A stretch of DNA of 64,000 nt from Leptasterias polaris (Eukaryota; Echinodermata; Asteroidea; Forcipulatida; Asteriidae). The stretch is taken from positions 3,658,001-3,722,000 of the forward strand of contig JAZGTN010000069.1 in NCBI GenBank assembly GCA_037783415.1. The letters are read 5' to 3'. The notes beneath the pieces are model-generated. The model was given only the letters and a program-made list of their open reading frames with translations. It made no database searches and was not told where the DNA came from. Of this stretch, positions 11,403 to 22,150 are shown one piece after another. Each line of letters opens with the position of its first letter. Within the stretch, counting starts at the first letter, position 1. Made by a program: the position numbers and the translations under genes.

Positions 11403-12340
11403 AACCATCAGATACACATCTGGTCTCCACCATCAAGCGTCTAGAGGATTGCATCTCCGATATCCAAAAATGGATGTCCCAGAACAACCTGAAATTCAAT
11501 GAGCTCAAATCAGAGTTCATGCTCATAGGTTCAAAGGGGAAGTTAAGCAAGATCTCCAAACATCCTATCAACATTGGAACCTTGCAAATATACCCATCTG
11601 AAAAATGCCGCAATCTCGGGGTTGTCATAGATTCCAACATGACCCGGCCTCAACCACCAAGTATCCAGCATTTCAAAGACTGTCAGGTATCAGCTCAGCA
11701 ACCTGTCTCACATCCGTAGGTTCTTGACCTTAGAGGCAACCGTTACTGAGCTGATGGTCCACTCATTATAATCTCCTCACGGCTCGATTTCTGCAAAGCC
11801 ATTTTGATCAACCTTCCCGAGTATCAGATAAATCGTCTTCAATGTCTCCAGAACTCAACCGCTAGACTTGTCACTCACGTCAGACGCTCAACACATCTCC
11901 CCCACCCTACGATCATTACACTGGCTTCCTGTTCGGGACCGAATCATCTTTAAGATTCTCCTTACCATCTTCCACTCCCTGAATGGCACATTACCTGAAT
12001 ACATCAATGACTTAATTCATCTGTACAAACCTCCCAGACAGCTTCGCTCCTCAAATAACCTGCTTCTGACAATTCCGCGTTCCCTGCACTCCTGGGGTGA
12101 TCGTCGTTTTTCACATGCCGGGCCATCTCTTTGGAACAGTCTCCCACTTCAACTCAGACAAGCAGATACTTGTTCTCAATTTAAAATACAACTCAAAACC
12201 TATAGATTTCGGAAATCATAGCTTCGGCCTTGGTTGTCCTTTGTGTATAGCAGAGTTCCTGTTTTTGTTTGCGCCAGGAGTGTCATACTTGACAGACATG
12301 GCGCACTATAAGTGTTCAATATTATTATTATTATTAAAAA
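11385..12340 (+). mobile_element. 5'-truncated L2/Crack-like LINE, 3' end of the RT ORF
   Basis: The frame starts inside the reverse-transcriptase palm (LYIYFKPSDTHLV, the residues after YADDTQ). It continues through MSQNNLKFNELKSEFMLIGS and, with a frameshift near 11690-11880, reaches LHWLPVRDRIIFKILLTIFH and a C-terminal WNSLPLQLRQADT block. These are hallmarks of the L2/CR1 group. A (TTA)n tail at about 12323-12337 marks the 3' end. The endonuclease and most of the RT are missing, so it is a dead copy. Confidence 0.85.
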
Positions 12341-12344
12341 AAGT

Positions 12345-13035
12345 CAATAGTTGTTATATGTTAGTAGTACTCGGCACTATTAACTAGTGCTCCTTAAATG
12401 TAAAGTTCTCATGAAAACAATTTGTTCATACATCAAAACTGCAGTTTAAGAGGGATGCTATATCACTGAAGGCAGGATGGCGCTCTTCATTCGTAAGTCA
12501 GATTTTGTTAATGAAAACTGTGATCAAAAACTTGCCTTAAACGCCATTTCATGAATAATGAAAAAATTAATGTTTGTTTTTAACCTGTTCATGTCTCGTT
12601 TGTGCCTGGCTCTTGCCCTTTCCCTTTTGGCCTTTTAATGCTTGTCTTTTGTCTGTGTGTGAATGAATTATTAGCTTTGCAAAGAGAGAGCCCAAATTTG
12701 TTAAATTTTCCAAAACACAATGAAAGATCATGCCACATTAACAAGCGAAGTACAATTACATTACTTACCAGCTTTATACATTTATTATTATAACTAGACA
12801 TAGGTGTTTGTGAACAAACACAAAGCTGTTCCGTGTTGTTTTGCTTCGATTAAGTGCTTCAAAGCTTTAAAGTTGGTCTGATTTTAAGATAGAATACTCT
12901 TGACCTTTGACAGGCCCTTTTTCACTTAAGTGTGCCTAAAAACCTAAACCTGGGCTTCATTCTGATACTGAATCGAAAGGAGCTTTTAAACCAGAAATAA
13001 AGTTCAACATGGGGTCATGGTAACCCTTGTCTAAC
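12345..13035. other. Gene-free stretch
   Basis: I searched this block for the missing first THAP exon of the decayed P-like copy on the minus strand and did not find one. Small frames at 12589-12801 on both strands look like chance. Confidence 0.35.
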
Positions 13036-13044
13036 ATTTAATGC

Positions 13045-13190
13045 TCAAAGGGTTTCTAACTGAAACGAAATTGAAAAACGGGTGGGTAGTTCTGAGATAT
13101 GGTCCCACTTTTCCGGTTGATCCAGAAGTAAAGGTCAACATAGGGTCACGGTTACCCAAGGCTAATCTCCAAATTCCTCCATGGTATTTA
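13045..13190. repeat. Lone diverged monomer of the 129-bp satellite
   Basis: It carries the same order of motifs as the array at 17.3-18.3 kb: TTCTGAGATATGGTCCCAC, a CCGGTTGATCCAGAAGTAAA stretch, then GGTCACGGTTACCCAAGGCT. It lies about 4 kb from the array and abuts the 3' end of the LINE at 13222. Confidence 0.75.
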
Positions 13191-13221
13191 TCCTGAAGGC
13201 CTAGATGTGTCATGTTTCTTT

Positions 13222-16200
13222 TAATAATAATAATAATAATATCACAGCACTTGTAAGGCGCGCTATATCTGTGAAAACATTCAAAGGCGCCGGTCTGAAG
13301 GAAAGAAAAAACTCAAGTTCATGAAAAGGCCTGCTGGAAAAGATATATGTTTTAAGTTGCCGCTGAAAGAGTGAGATGTAATTGTGTGTTTCTCTGATGT
13401 GATCGGGTAAGCTGTCCCAGAGCCGTGGGGCAATACAGGAAAAGGCCCTGTCCCCGTAGCTGGCTAAGCGGGTGCGAGGAACAAAGAGCCTGTTGCCTGA
13501 TGACCTCAGACCTGGTCTTACGGACCGGGGTTGCAGCATGTTTTGGAGGTAGACTGGGGCAGAGCCGTGGAGTGTCTTGAAAGTGAGAAGGAGTAATTTA
13601 AAATGAATTCTGTAATTGACTGGTAGCCAGTGGAGTTTGTAGAGGATGGGAGTGATATGTTCAGCAGCATTTTGCACTGTTTGCAAGCGCCGCAATGTGC
13701 TCTGAGGTAGGCCAGCTAGCAAACTATAGTCAAGTCTAGCGGTGATAAAAGCATGAATTAGCTGCTCTGCTGCCTTAGCTGTTAGCAATCGCCGAACCGC
13801 TGCTATTCGCCTGAGGTGCATGTATGATGTCTGACAAATGCCTGATACGTGTTTTTCTAAATTCATGCACTGGTCAAACACCACACCAAGATTACGCGCA
13901 TCTTTGCTGGGCATAACTTGTGCGTCGCCAATTTGTATGTTTTGGATTTTGTTTTTTTGTTTAAGCTGTGGAGAATATATTACAAGAAACTTGGTCTTGT
14001 GTGGGTTGAATTTCAAGAAATTACTAAGCATCCAGCTACGGACCTCACGAAGGCAGGTTGTGAGTGACTCGAGCGTGTTGTTGTCATCACCTACAATGTT
14101 GGGGCTAAATGTGGTGTACAATTGTGTGTCATCAGCATAGAAGTGTGACTGTAAGTTGTGTTTACGTGCTAGTTTACCAAGAGGCGAGGTGTAGAGGGTA
14201 AAAAGTACCGGGCCAAGGACAGGGACCCCGTGAGCAATTTTTTGCCTCCCCCGATGACTCCCCCTGTATGTGTACTGTCTGGTGACGATTTTGGAGGTAT
14301 GATTCAAACCACATGAGGGCCAAACCCCGGATCCCGAAAGTATTGCTCAGTCTCGTAAGTAATAATTTGTGGTCGATGGTGTCAAAGGCCGCTGAGAGGT
14401 CGAGGAGCACCAATAGCACTGACTTCTTGCTGTCCACAACAGCACACATGATGTCATTGTGGACGCTTTGAAGTGCTGTTTCGACACTGTGAAACTTCCT
14501 GTACGCAGATTGCTGATTCTCACGCAACTGGTGTTTGGACAAGTGCTCATTTAGTCTGCTAGCAACAACTTTGATCAACTTTGAACTCTGATCAGGGCCG
14601 TTTTGTAGGTCTGTGGAAACTGGCCATTTGAGAGCGACATGTTGATTATCTGGGTTATTGGTCCCAGTAAGGCATGGTTCATCTTAACTAACACCGTGGG
14701 GAGTGGATCCAATGGCAGGATTTCGGTGGGGAGCTCTTTATTATCTTGGCTACCTCCTCTTCCGTAACCGGTGTGAAAGTTTCAAGTATGGAGCTTGTGC
14801 ATGGCTCAAGGTAGGCAGCGTCTAGAACCGGTGTAACATCAGCAGGGTCGGGATGATCGGATAAAATATCAGCTCTTATCCGCTCAATCTTGCCGGTGAA
14901 GTGGTCAGAAAAGCTAGAAACAAGTTCTTTGGCAGATAGTTGGGTAGGAAGTTTGGATGTCGCTTTGCATGAGATGGTTTGTTATTTGAAAAAGTGCTCT
15001 TTGGTCGCCTTCACAGTCATGGATTTTCTTGTTGTAGTAAGTTGACTTAGCTTCAGCAAACATGTGTTTAAATAAGTCCCTCTGTGATTTGAATTTGTCG
15101 TAGTCGATTTGAAGTTTTGACTTTCGCCACTTTCTTTCAAGCTGGCGCCGTTTGCGCTTTGCGAGGATGATGGGCTGATTATACCACGGGACTGCCGGTC
15201 GGTCTATAATCCAACGCGTCTTCAGAGGCGCGTGCGCATTCATCAGTTGACTGAGCACAGAATTGTACTGACTGGTGAGGGTGTCCAGTGAAGTGGCGGG
15301 ATTGGTGATAAGTGGAGATGTAGTGATGTCACTAGTAAACTTGTCCAAGTCTATTGAGCTAATTTTGCGGTAGGTGACTTGCATTTTTGCGTGTATTGGT
15401 TTTTGAAGGTTCAGGCAGCAATGGACTGCGCAGTGATCTGAGACAAAGTCTGAGGTGACTACCGATTGGAAAAGGCGTTCGGAGCGACGGGTGATTAAAA
15501 AATCGATGGTGTGGCCGGACTTATGAGTTGCGAAGTTTACCATGTTTACCATTTGCTGTAAGTCATATATTGCGTGAGGAGATCTCTGAATTTGTTAGTC
15601 TCTGTTGTTTCGTTGTCCCAATGGATATTGAAATCACCCAGGATGATGGGACTGCCAGTGAATAGCACCTGTCGGTCAAGGAGTTCAGTAAATTCCTCAA
15701 TGAAGAAACTGAATGGGACTCTGTGCTTGTGTGATGGTGGCGGTCGATAGAGAACAATGATACGTATAGTGTTTATTGTTGTGGATAATGTCTACTTCGA
15801 CGTATTCAAAAGAGGTGGGAGACGGCGTCTGGTAACCAGGTGGTTGCGTGGTAACAGACGCGTTCAGTCCAGATTTATACAGTAGGGCCACACCGCCTCC
15901 TTTCCTTCCTTTTCGAGGGGCGTGAACAAGGTTATATCCACGGGGGGTAACTTCAGCAGTAGTTTGTGTGTTCCCTGATTTAAACCAAGTTTCGGTGAGA
16001 GCCAAAATATCAATATGGTGGTCTTGGATGTGGTCCTTGATTAAATCTGACTTATTGCACGCTGACTGACAGTTAATCAATCCTAGCATCATGGCGGTCT
16101 TGTTGTCTGTCTTAGTAGATATAGGCCTATCTCTAGCCATTTTCTGTTTTCTTCCCCGGCAGCCCCTATGTATGTGACGCCATTTGCCGATTCCGAGGCT

Positions 16201-16404
16201 AGTGGCATAGTTAAACACATCAGAGGGTAGTTGTTGTTGGGGAGACATGTTAAACCCTATTTGTTTCAATGTGTCGTTGCTGTACTGTAGTTTTTGCTGA
16301 GTTGGTACACACATGGTTGACCACACAGGATAGTTAAGCACAATTGTACATGTACATGTAAATGCAAAGCTTACAAGCAAGCGGTAGTACCAATGGCGTG
16401 TCAT
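13222..16404 (-). mobile_element. Nearly full-length, broken L2/Crack-like LINE
   Basis: On the minus strand the endonuclease begins near 16404. It shows ILALTETWFKSGNTQTTAEV and GRKGGGVALLYKSG, then IILGDFNIHWDN in another frame, then SDFVSDHCAVHCCL. The reverse transcriptase shows LLDLSAAFDTIDHKLL and FYADDTQLY, then [20 protein letters not shown] near the C terminus. The frame breaks near 15700, 15560, 14900-14580 and 14240, where the usual GVPQGSVLGP motif is disrupted. The 3' end is an (ATT)n run at 13222-13240. No 2A motif is seen. It is inactive. Confidence 0.88.
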
Positions 16405-16419
16405 GGTGGTCTCGTCATC

Positions 16420-17280
16420 TTAAACAACAAATGCAAGAATACAAACTGCAATTTATGACGGTCGCAGACTGTACCTTTATGTCCAAAGTATATCAGTTGA
16501 TCCAGAGACGGAAACCAAACTGTCGACAACTGTTGCTACTTAATCAGCAGGCCAAGTTCAATAAAAATTGAGAATTTGCGGAGACCAATTCGCGAGGGGC
16601 TGCCGGACTGGCGCACGCCATGTCATATGTGTGAAATCAATGAAAGCAATATTTATTTTTTCAGATGGGAACAGTTTTATTGATGATCTCTTCACCTTCT
16701 CAGAGACAGCAATGTATACTTCAAGCCCACATACTAACTGATAGATGTGATCCGTGATGTACATGTAGCCTACCTGCAAGACATAATTGTCTAATCCACT
16801 ATAGGTTTGAATGTAACATAATTCCCATCAAGTATCTGAAACTCGGCTCACATCAAAAGATTTCACCCAAAAGTGCATTCAAAAAAATTGTCTTTAAGGG
16901 TTAACATTTTTGAAATCGTGTATGTAACCTTGGAGGAAGCCATGATGTAACATAGTAAATCTCAACTTCAATGAGGTGTCTTGCTTGCACATTCAACTGT
17001 AGCATGTTTCCTTGGTTTGCTGGACAAAAAAATCCAAACTTTCAATCTCAAAGTGGTCTTAGAAAATTAAATGCATTCATTGCTCAATACTAAGGCCCTA
17101 TATTGTTAACCACTCGTCTTCATTACACATTAACTTAAATATTTTCTAAAGTTTATTTGTACCTTTCAATAGTTGGTGACAGACAAACAAACAAAGTTTA
17201 TTTTGTGATATTTAAGAACATGATTGCAATTAATTTATTGGTGATCGCTGTTCAACTTTAGATTGAATATCTGTGTTTTG
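16420..17280. other. Gene-free stretch between a LINE and the satellite array
   Basis: I see no exon. The outermost LINE 5' UTR probably extends a short way in from 16404. Confidence 0.35.
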
Positions 17281-18325
17281 GTGACCCATAGGTAAAGATC
17301 AACTTGGGGTCACGGTTACCAAAGGCTAATCTCTAATTCCCAAGGAGTCTATAACTGAAAAAAGTTTGAAAATTGGTTGTGTAGTTCTTGAAATAATTAT
17401 GGTCTCACTTCCGGTTGACCCATATGTAAAGGTCAACATGGGGTCACGATTACCCAAGGCTAATCTCCAATGCCCATGGAGTCTATAACTGAAAACAGTT
17501 TGAAAATCGGTTGTGAGTTCTTGAGATATGGTCCCACTTCCGGTTGAACCATAGGTAAAGGTCAACATGGGGTCACGATTACCCAAGGCTAATCTCCAAT
17601 GCCCAAAGAGTCTATAACTGAAAAAAGTTTTAAAATTGGCTTTGAAATTTTTGAGATATGGTCCCACTTCCGGTTGACCCGGAAGTAAAGGTCAACATGG
17701 GGTCACGGTTCAAGGCTAGTCTCCAATGCCCAAGGAGTCTACGTCTATAACTGAAAAAAGTTTGAAAATCGGTTGTGTCTTGAGATTTGGTCCCACTTCC
17801 GGTTGAACCATAGGTAAAGGTCAACATGGGGTCACAGTTACCCAAGGCTAATCTCCCATGCCCAAGGAGTCTATAACTGAAAAAAGTTTTAAAATCGGCT
17901 TTGAAATTTTTGAGATACACATGTATGGTCCCGCTTCCGGTTGACCCATAGGTAAAGATCAACTTGGGGTCACGGTTACCAAAGGCTAATCTCTAATTCC
18001 CAAGGAGTCTATAACAGTACTGAAAAAAGTTTGAAAATTGGTTGTGTAGTTCTTGAAATAATTATGGTCTCACTTCCGGTTGACCCATATGTAAAGGTCA
18101 ACATGGGGTCACGGTTACCCAAGGCTAATCTCCAATGCCCATGGAGTCTATAACTGAAAACAGTTTGAAAATCGGTTGTGAGTTCTTGAGATATGGTCCC
18201 ACTTCCGGTTGACCCAGAAGTAAAGGTCAACATGGGGTCACGGTTACCCAAGGCTAATCTCAAATGCCTAAAAATTCTTCAACTGAAAAAAGTTTGAAAA
18301 TCGGATGTACAGTTCTTGAGTTATG
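17280..18325 (+). repeat. Satellite array, ~129-bp monomer, eight copies with a 660-bp higher-order unit
   Basis: The box GGGGTCACGGTTACCCAAGG recurs (with variants) at about 17308, 17442, 17571, 17701, 17830, 17968, 18107 and 18236. The spacing is mostly 129-139 bp. Each monomer also carries ACTTCCGGTTGACCC, TAAAGGTCAACATGG and GTCTATAACTGAAAA. Monomers one to three and six to eight share private variants such as AACTTGGGGTCACGG and TCTTGAAATAATTATGGTCT, which gives a five-monomer, ~660-bp higher-order repeat. As 129 is 43 codons, minus-strand frames stay open through the array, but this is not evidence of a protein. Confidence 0.92.
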
Positions 18326-18785
18326 ATAGATGCAAGATTGGCTAATTAAATAGTCACGCCGCTGTCACGTGATTAATTAATTAAGAATTTTAATCTATAA
18401 CATCTGAAAGTTAATTCAAAGTGGGCCGAACATGTTAGAATATTTCACACAGTTTGCGAACTACCAACCAGAGTAATTAAATCCTTGAAAGTGACTGGAC
18501 CTATACAAAAAGCACGGCGTTGTAGCCATGGTGCCAGGATTTACCATCCAACATTTCTAAACATTTATACTTTGTACACAAAAAGAAAACACGCCTACAA
18601 ATATGACGTCATGATGACGTCGGGTAATGTTAGGCCAGAACTAACATCTACATGTACACTACAAGACAAGTCCATAACTGAAAAAAGTTTGAGGATCAGA
18701 CGTATACTTCTTGAGATATGATATATACAAGATTGGCTAATTAAATATTCACACCGCTGTTAAGTGTCTAATTAATTAAGAATTT
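18318..18785 (+). repeat. Duplicated flank of the satellite array
   Basis: CAAGATTGGCTAATTAAATA followed by TTAATTAAGAATTTTAA occurs at about 18330-18392 and again at about 18729-18787. Both times it follows a satellite-like AACTGAAAAAAGTTTGA and TTCTTGAG. The satellite monomer therefore seems to be part of a longer dispersed repeat of which only the middle was amplified. Confidence 0.65.
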
Positions 18786-18965
18786 TAACATTTTTTACAT
18801 TTAGAATTAAGTTTATGTTCTAAGCTTCAATTTGATATAATAATCTAACTCTTTCGTATTACACTCTAGGATATTAGGCTGAAAAACAAAAAAACGTGTG
18901 CAAATGCTATATGGGATTTGGGTGGAAACAAAGAATAAGAAAACCTCGACGAAAACAATAGCATA

Positions 18966-19066
18966 GCTGTTCCGACCATGTTCCGACCTAGGCCTATGTC
19001 GGAACAGCTAAAAATAAAAATCTTGACGAAAACAATACCTGTTCCGACAGTAGGTCAGAACAGCTA
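18966..19066. repeat. Two TTCCGAC hairpins
   Basis: AGCTGTTCCGAC and GTCGGAACAGCT form an inverted pair at about 18966-19011. A second, weaker pair (CTGTTCCGAC / GTCAGAACAG) follows at about 19040-19064. AACAATAGCATAGCTGTTCC and AACAATACCTGTTCC suggest a tandem copy of the same unit. Confidence 0.55.
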
Positions 19067-19414
19067 GTTATGATTTTTAAACTAAAAAAAGACACACTCA
19101 TCACCTCATTTCATGTCGACACTGTCACTTAATAATTATAAAAAGTTAGATTCTAGAATTTAGAAACATGAAATAGGCCCTATATCTTATTTTTAATCTA
19201 TTATCATTATAAATGGATAAAAGTAAACAATTTAATTAGCTCAAAACTCACCTTTCTTTAATCTTCGGGAATCTGAAGAAAGACAAATTAGGACATTTTA
19301 CCTTGTTGTTTTGGCACGTTAATGGCTAGACTAGACTGCGACTATAATAATATTTTTGGCGTTGTGCTGTTTGTTGATAGAGGAGAGAGAGGGGAGTTGC
19401 AGTATACTTTCAAC

Positions 19415-19500
19415 CAAAGATCGTATAGCGCCGTAGGCGCAAGATAGGGAACTCACGCACAAACGTGAAGTACGCACCGGGCGCGTTTGGCCGCCATTTT
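19415..19500 (+). repeat. Left terminal inverted repeat of the P-like element
   Basis: Positions 19415-19465 match the reverse complement of 25862-25912 exactly. The match resumes after a short gap at GTGAAGTACGCAC and again at the GCCGCCATTTTAG box. The flanking target duplication CTTTCAAC lies at 19407-19414. Confidence 0.93.
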
Positions 19501-19565
19501 AGTAAGCAGAGAGAGTTGATCGCATCGGTGATAAAAACCGCGCGCGGGAAAAAAGTTTTTTTAGT

Positions 19566-19730
19566 TGCCATAAGCGTACACTCGGGCATGTCGTGTTTGT
19601 CGCTACACCCCCCCTGACAGCCTGATCGTGTTTGTCGCCACCCCCTGACAGCCTGATCGTGTTTGTCGCCACCCCTGACAGCCTGATCGTGTTTGTCGCT
19701 ACACCCCCTGCTGACAGCCTGATCGTGGAG
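19566..19730 (+). repeat. Subterminal tandem repeat, ~34-bp unit, about four copies
   Basis: The unit contains GACAGCCTGATCGTGTTTGT and a CGCCACCCCCT-like spacer. It repeats from about 19586 to 19727 with small length changes in the C run. It lies just inside the left end of the P-like element, ahead of the first exon. Multiple transposase or host-factor binding sites are a reasonable guess. Confidence 0.85.
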
Positions 19731-20174
19731 TCATACATCATATGTAAGTTGATGTTTTTATGGGGTGTAATAACACCAATTTTTTGTTTCATCAATCATT
19801 TTTTACAAAGAACACAAGGAAGGTAGCGGACATTTTGCCCAACTTTAAAATTTGAGACAATATTCATGATATTCGTTTAACAATTTAAGGACTTTAAAAA
19901 GGGTTTTAAAAGGGTTTCCGGCCTTCCCCTTGCCAAATCATTCTGGATCTATGTACTATGTAGTAGTATGTTACTTACTGTTGACGACTGTAACGTTTAC
20001 GTTCCTCTGTCTGTTTTATCCTACCTCCATGCTTCTATGGATTGTTTTGAGCAATTTGCCATGATTGCTGTCAATCTTGTCAAAGTGTTGTGGTTTTAAT
20101 TATAGAACATTTATTCATTGTTTTGTTCAAAGATCCTGATCTGTCAACAAAAACCAAACAAAAGGGAGGGCAAC

Positions 20175-20284
20175 ATGGCATCGACCTCATCATCATCAGC
20201 TCACTGTTCTGCAATAAATTGCTTTAATCGTCAGAGCAAGCGACCGGATCTGTCATTCTTCAAGTTTCCTAAGAACAAGGAGAG
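20175..20284 (+). CDS. P-like transposase exon 1 (THAP finger, first half)
   Basis: The start ATG at 20175 sits in a good context (GCAACATGG). An in-frame ATG at 20118 is an alternative but would place 19 extra residues before the finger. The exon encodes the first Cys pair (CSAINC) and the LSFFKFPKNKER box typical of THAP domains. It ends at GAGAG|GTACAT with a split codon (two bases). Intron 1 runs 20285-21025. Confidence 0.85.
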
Positions 20285-21025
20285 GTACATTAGGCAATTT
20301 TTTGTTTGAATTATTTCCATTAAATGTGTAAAAAAAAATACTAGCCTACTATAGGGCCTATATCATTGCATCAATAATAGAAATTTTTTAAAAATATACT
20401 CCATTCATATCACCTAACTAAAGGCAACATTTAAATGTGGCGGTGTCCATTTGAATTTTGCCTTAAGCAATGAAATTCTCCACCTTGTAGTTGTAGAACT
20501 GATTTTGGAAAGCACACTGGCTGAAGTTGGTGGTTGGCTAGACCAATTGAGATAATGGCCAGAATGCGATTTGGTACCAAGCGGTTGGGGGGTGGGGGGC
20601 ATTACAATTAAAACCACACACTAAACATGGATGGATTGAACAGTCTTGATGAAAATACTGTGCCAGTTTATTGCTGTTTCTTCAACAAGTACACTGTATT
20701 CATCTGCAACTTTCACAGGTGACTTGTATTGTACCTTTCTTAATAATTTTGATACCTTAAGGTTGACAAAAACCAAATCATTACCCTGGGTTAAACATGA
20801 TGACTGGTTATGATGTTTGGAAATTAGCGGTGCATGCTCTCGTTGAACATTACGTTTATTGACTCTGACTTTATGTGACGAAAGCAAGCAGGAAGGAATT
20901 GGCAGCAAAATGAGCTTGTGTTAAACTGAATTGTTGGTAGATTTAAGAGGCTTCTCCGCATATAATGTCACCTTATTTGTTCAATTTTAACATACAGTAT
21001 ATTGCCTATATTTTGTTCTTTGCAG

Positions 21026-21291
21026 ATGTCAGAAGTGGGTCCAAAACACCCGTCGCTCTGATCTGCTTCAGAGAACTTCCCTGTATATATCATCAAACTG
21101 CCGCTTGTGTTCGGAGCATTTCGAGATTCAGGAGTTTTCAAACAAACGAATGAAAAATAGACTGAACTGGAATGCAATTCCAACAATTTTCCAAGTTCCC
21201 AATCCTCCCAAACCTCTGTCCACCCCTCGCAGGCTACTTAAGAGAAATAGTGAGGTAGTCTCAACACCAAAAGCTCCACAGCAGCAAGAAG
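21026..21291 (+). CDS. P-like transposase exon 2 (THAP finger, second half)
   Basis: The acceptor is TTCTTTGCAG and the first base completes the split Arg codon. The exon gives CQKWVQNTRRSDL, the Cys-x2-His pair in LCSEHFE, and WNAIPTIFQVP, the trailing box that closes a THAP (C2CH) DNA-binding domain. A basic Pro/Ser-rich linker follows. The donor is GAAG|GTATGA, leaving one base for the next codon. In P elements this domain binds subterminal transposon DNA. Confidence 0.88.
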
Positions 21292-21445
21292 GTATGAACA
21301 GTATACAAACATCACATCACTCAAGTCTTTTCCCACACAAATATTGAAATGCTATAAGTGGTGCAGTTAGAATCCAGTAGTGAAGATTATGAGGTCTGAG
21401 CCCTTTGACTTTCAGAAGGATTAGCTGTGTAAGTGTTTGGAAATT

Positions 21446-21487
21446 ATTAGATGAGTTGCTGTAAAGTTTACAGCAAATTCATCTAAT
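21446..21487. repeat. Hairpin in transposase intron 2
   Basis: ATTAGATGAGTTGCTGTAAA is followed after two bases by its near-perfect reverse complement, with one mismatch. It sits between exons 2 and 3, and any effect on splicing is speculative. A run of about 19 C residues also lies in this intron near 21834-21851. Confidence 0.6.
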
Positions 21488-22150
21488 AAATTCAAAACAA
21501 AAGTTAAGTAAACAAAACTACATTTCTGTTGGCCCATATGTAAACACAGTACACTTGAAAATTGTATTGCTCACGGCTGTTCCTATTTGAAAATCAGACT
21601 TGATTCAAACTGTACCACATATATGATATTCATGCCAGACTCAGAAAAAAAAAACTTTTACTACAACACTGCATGTGTTTATACACTTAAGTACATATGT
21701 TTTGTGTATATTCTATGTTCTGTTAAAACCCCCCGCTCAGAACCTTTGCACCCCCGGCCCCCAAATGAGATCGAACAAATGAATGGTTTGATGGGCAGCC
21801 CTCCCCCAAATTATGACTTTGCCCCTGCTTTCCTCCCCCCCCCCCCCCCCCAATGAACATGTCTTGTATGCCACTGACTAGTAACTTATACAGTTTAACA
21901 AAGTTTGTTTTACCCTGAACAAGTTAAAAGCTTCATATATTTTCCGAAGTAAAAAAACAAAAAACTCTGGTGACGCGGGCAAAGTCAATCCCACAAGCAT
22001 TTTAGAGTAGAAGTTTTAACCACGCGACTATGAGCTTAATGATGAAGGTCAGTCCAGTTGGAGTTGATATGTACATGCCGTGGTGGGTCCTGCTGTAATT
22101 TATATATTTTGTAACATTGAGACATTTTCTCTTTCTGTTTGCCTTTGCAG

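Noticed and set aside
13838..14140. 100-codon plus-strand frame
   Set aside because: It is antisense to the LINE reverse transcriptase at 13222-16404, hence a shadow.
17326..18263. Long minus-strand frames with repeated GHWRLALGNRDPMLTFT
   Set aside because: They arise because the 129-bp satellite monomer is a multiple of three. Frames break at length variants, and no start, splice site or family supports a protein.
22117..22150. ATG at 22117 as the transposase start
   Set aside because: It lies in the intron before a consensus acceptor. Exons 1 and 2 join in frame and supply the THAP finger.
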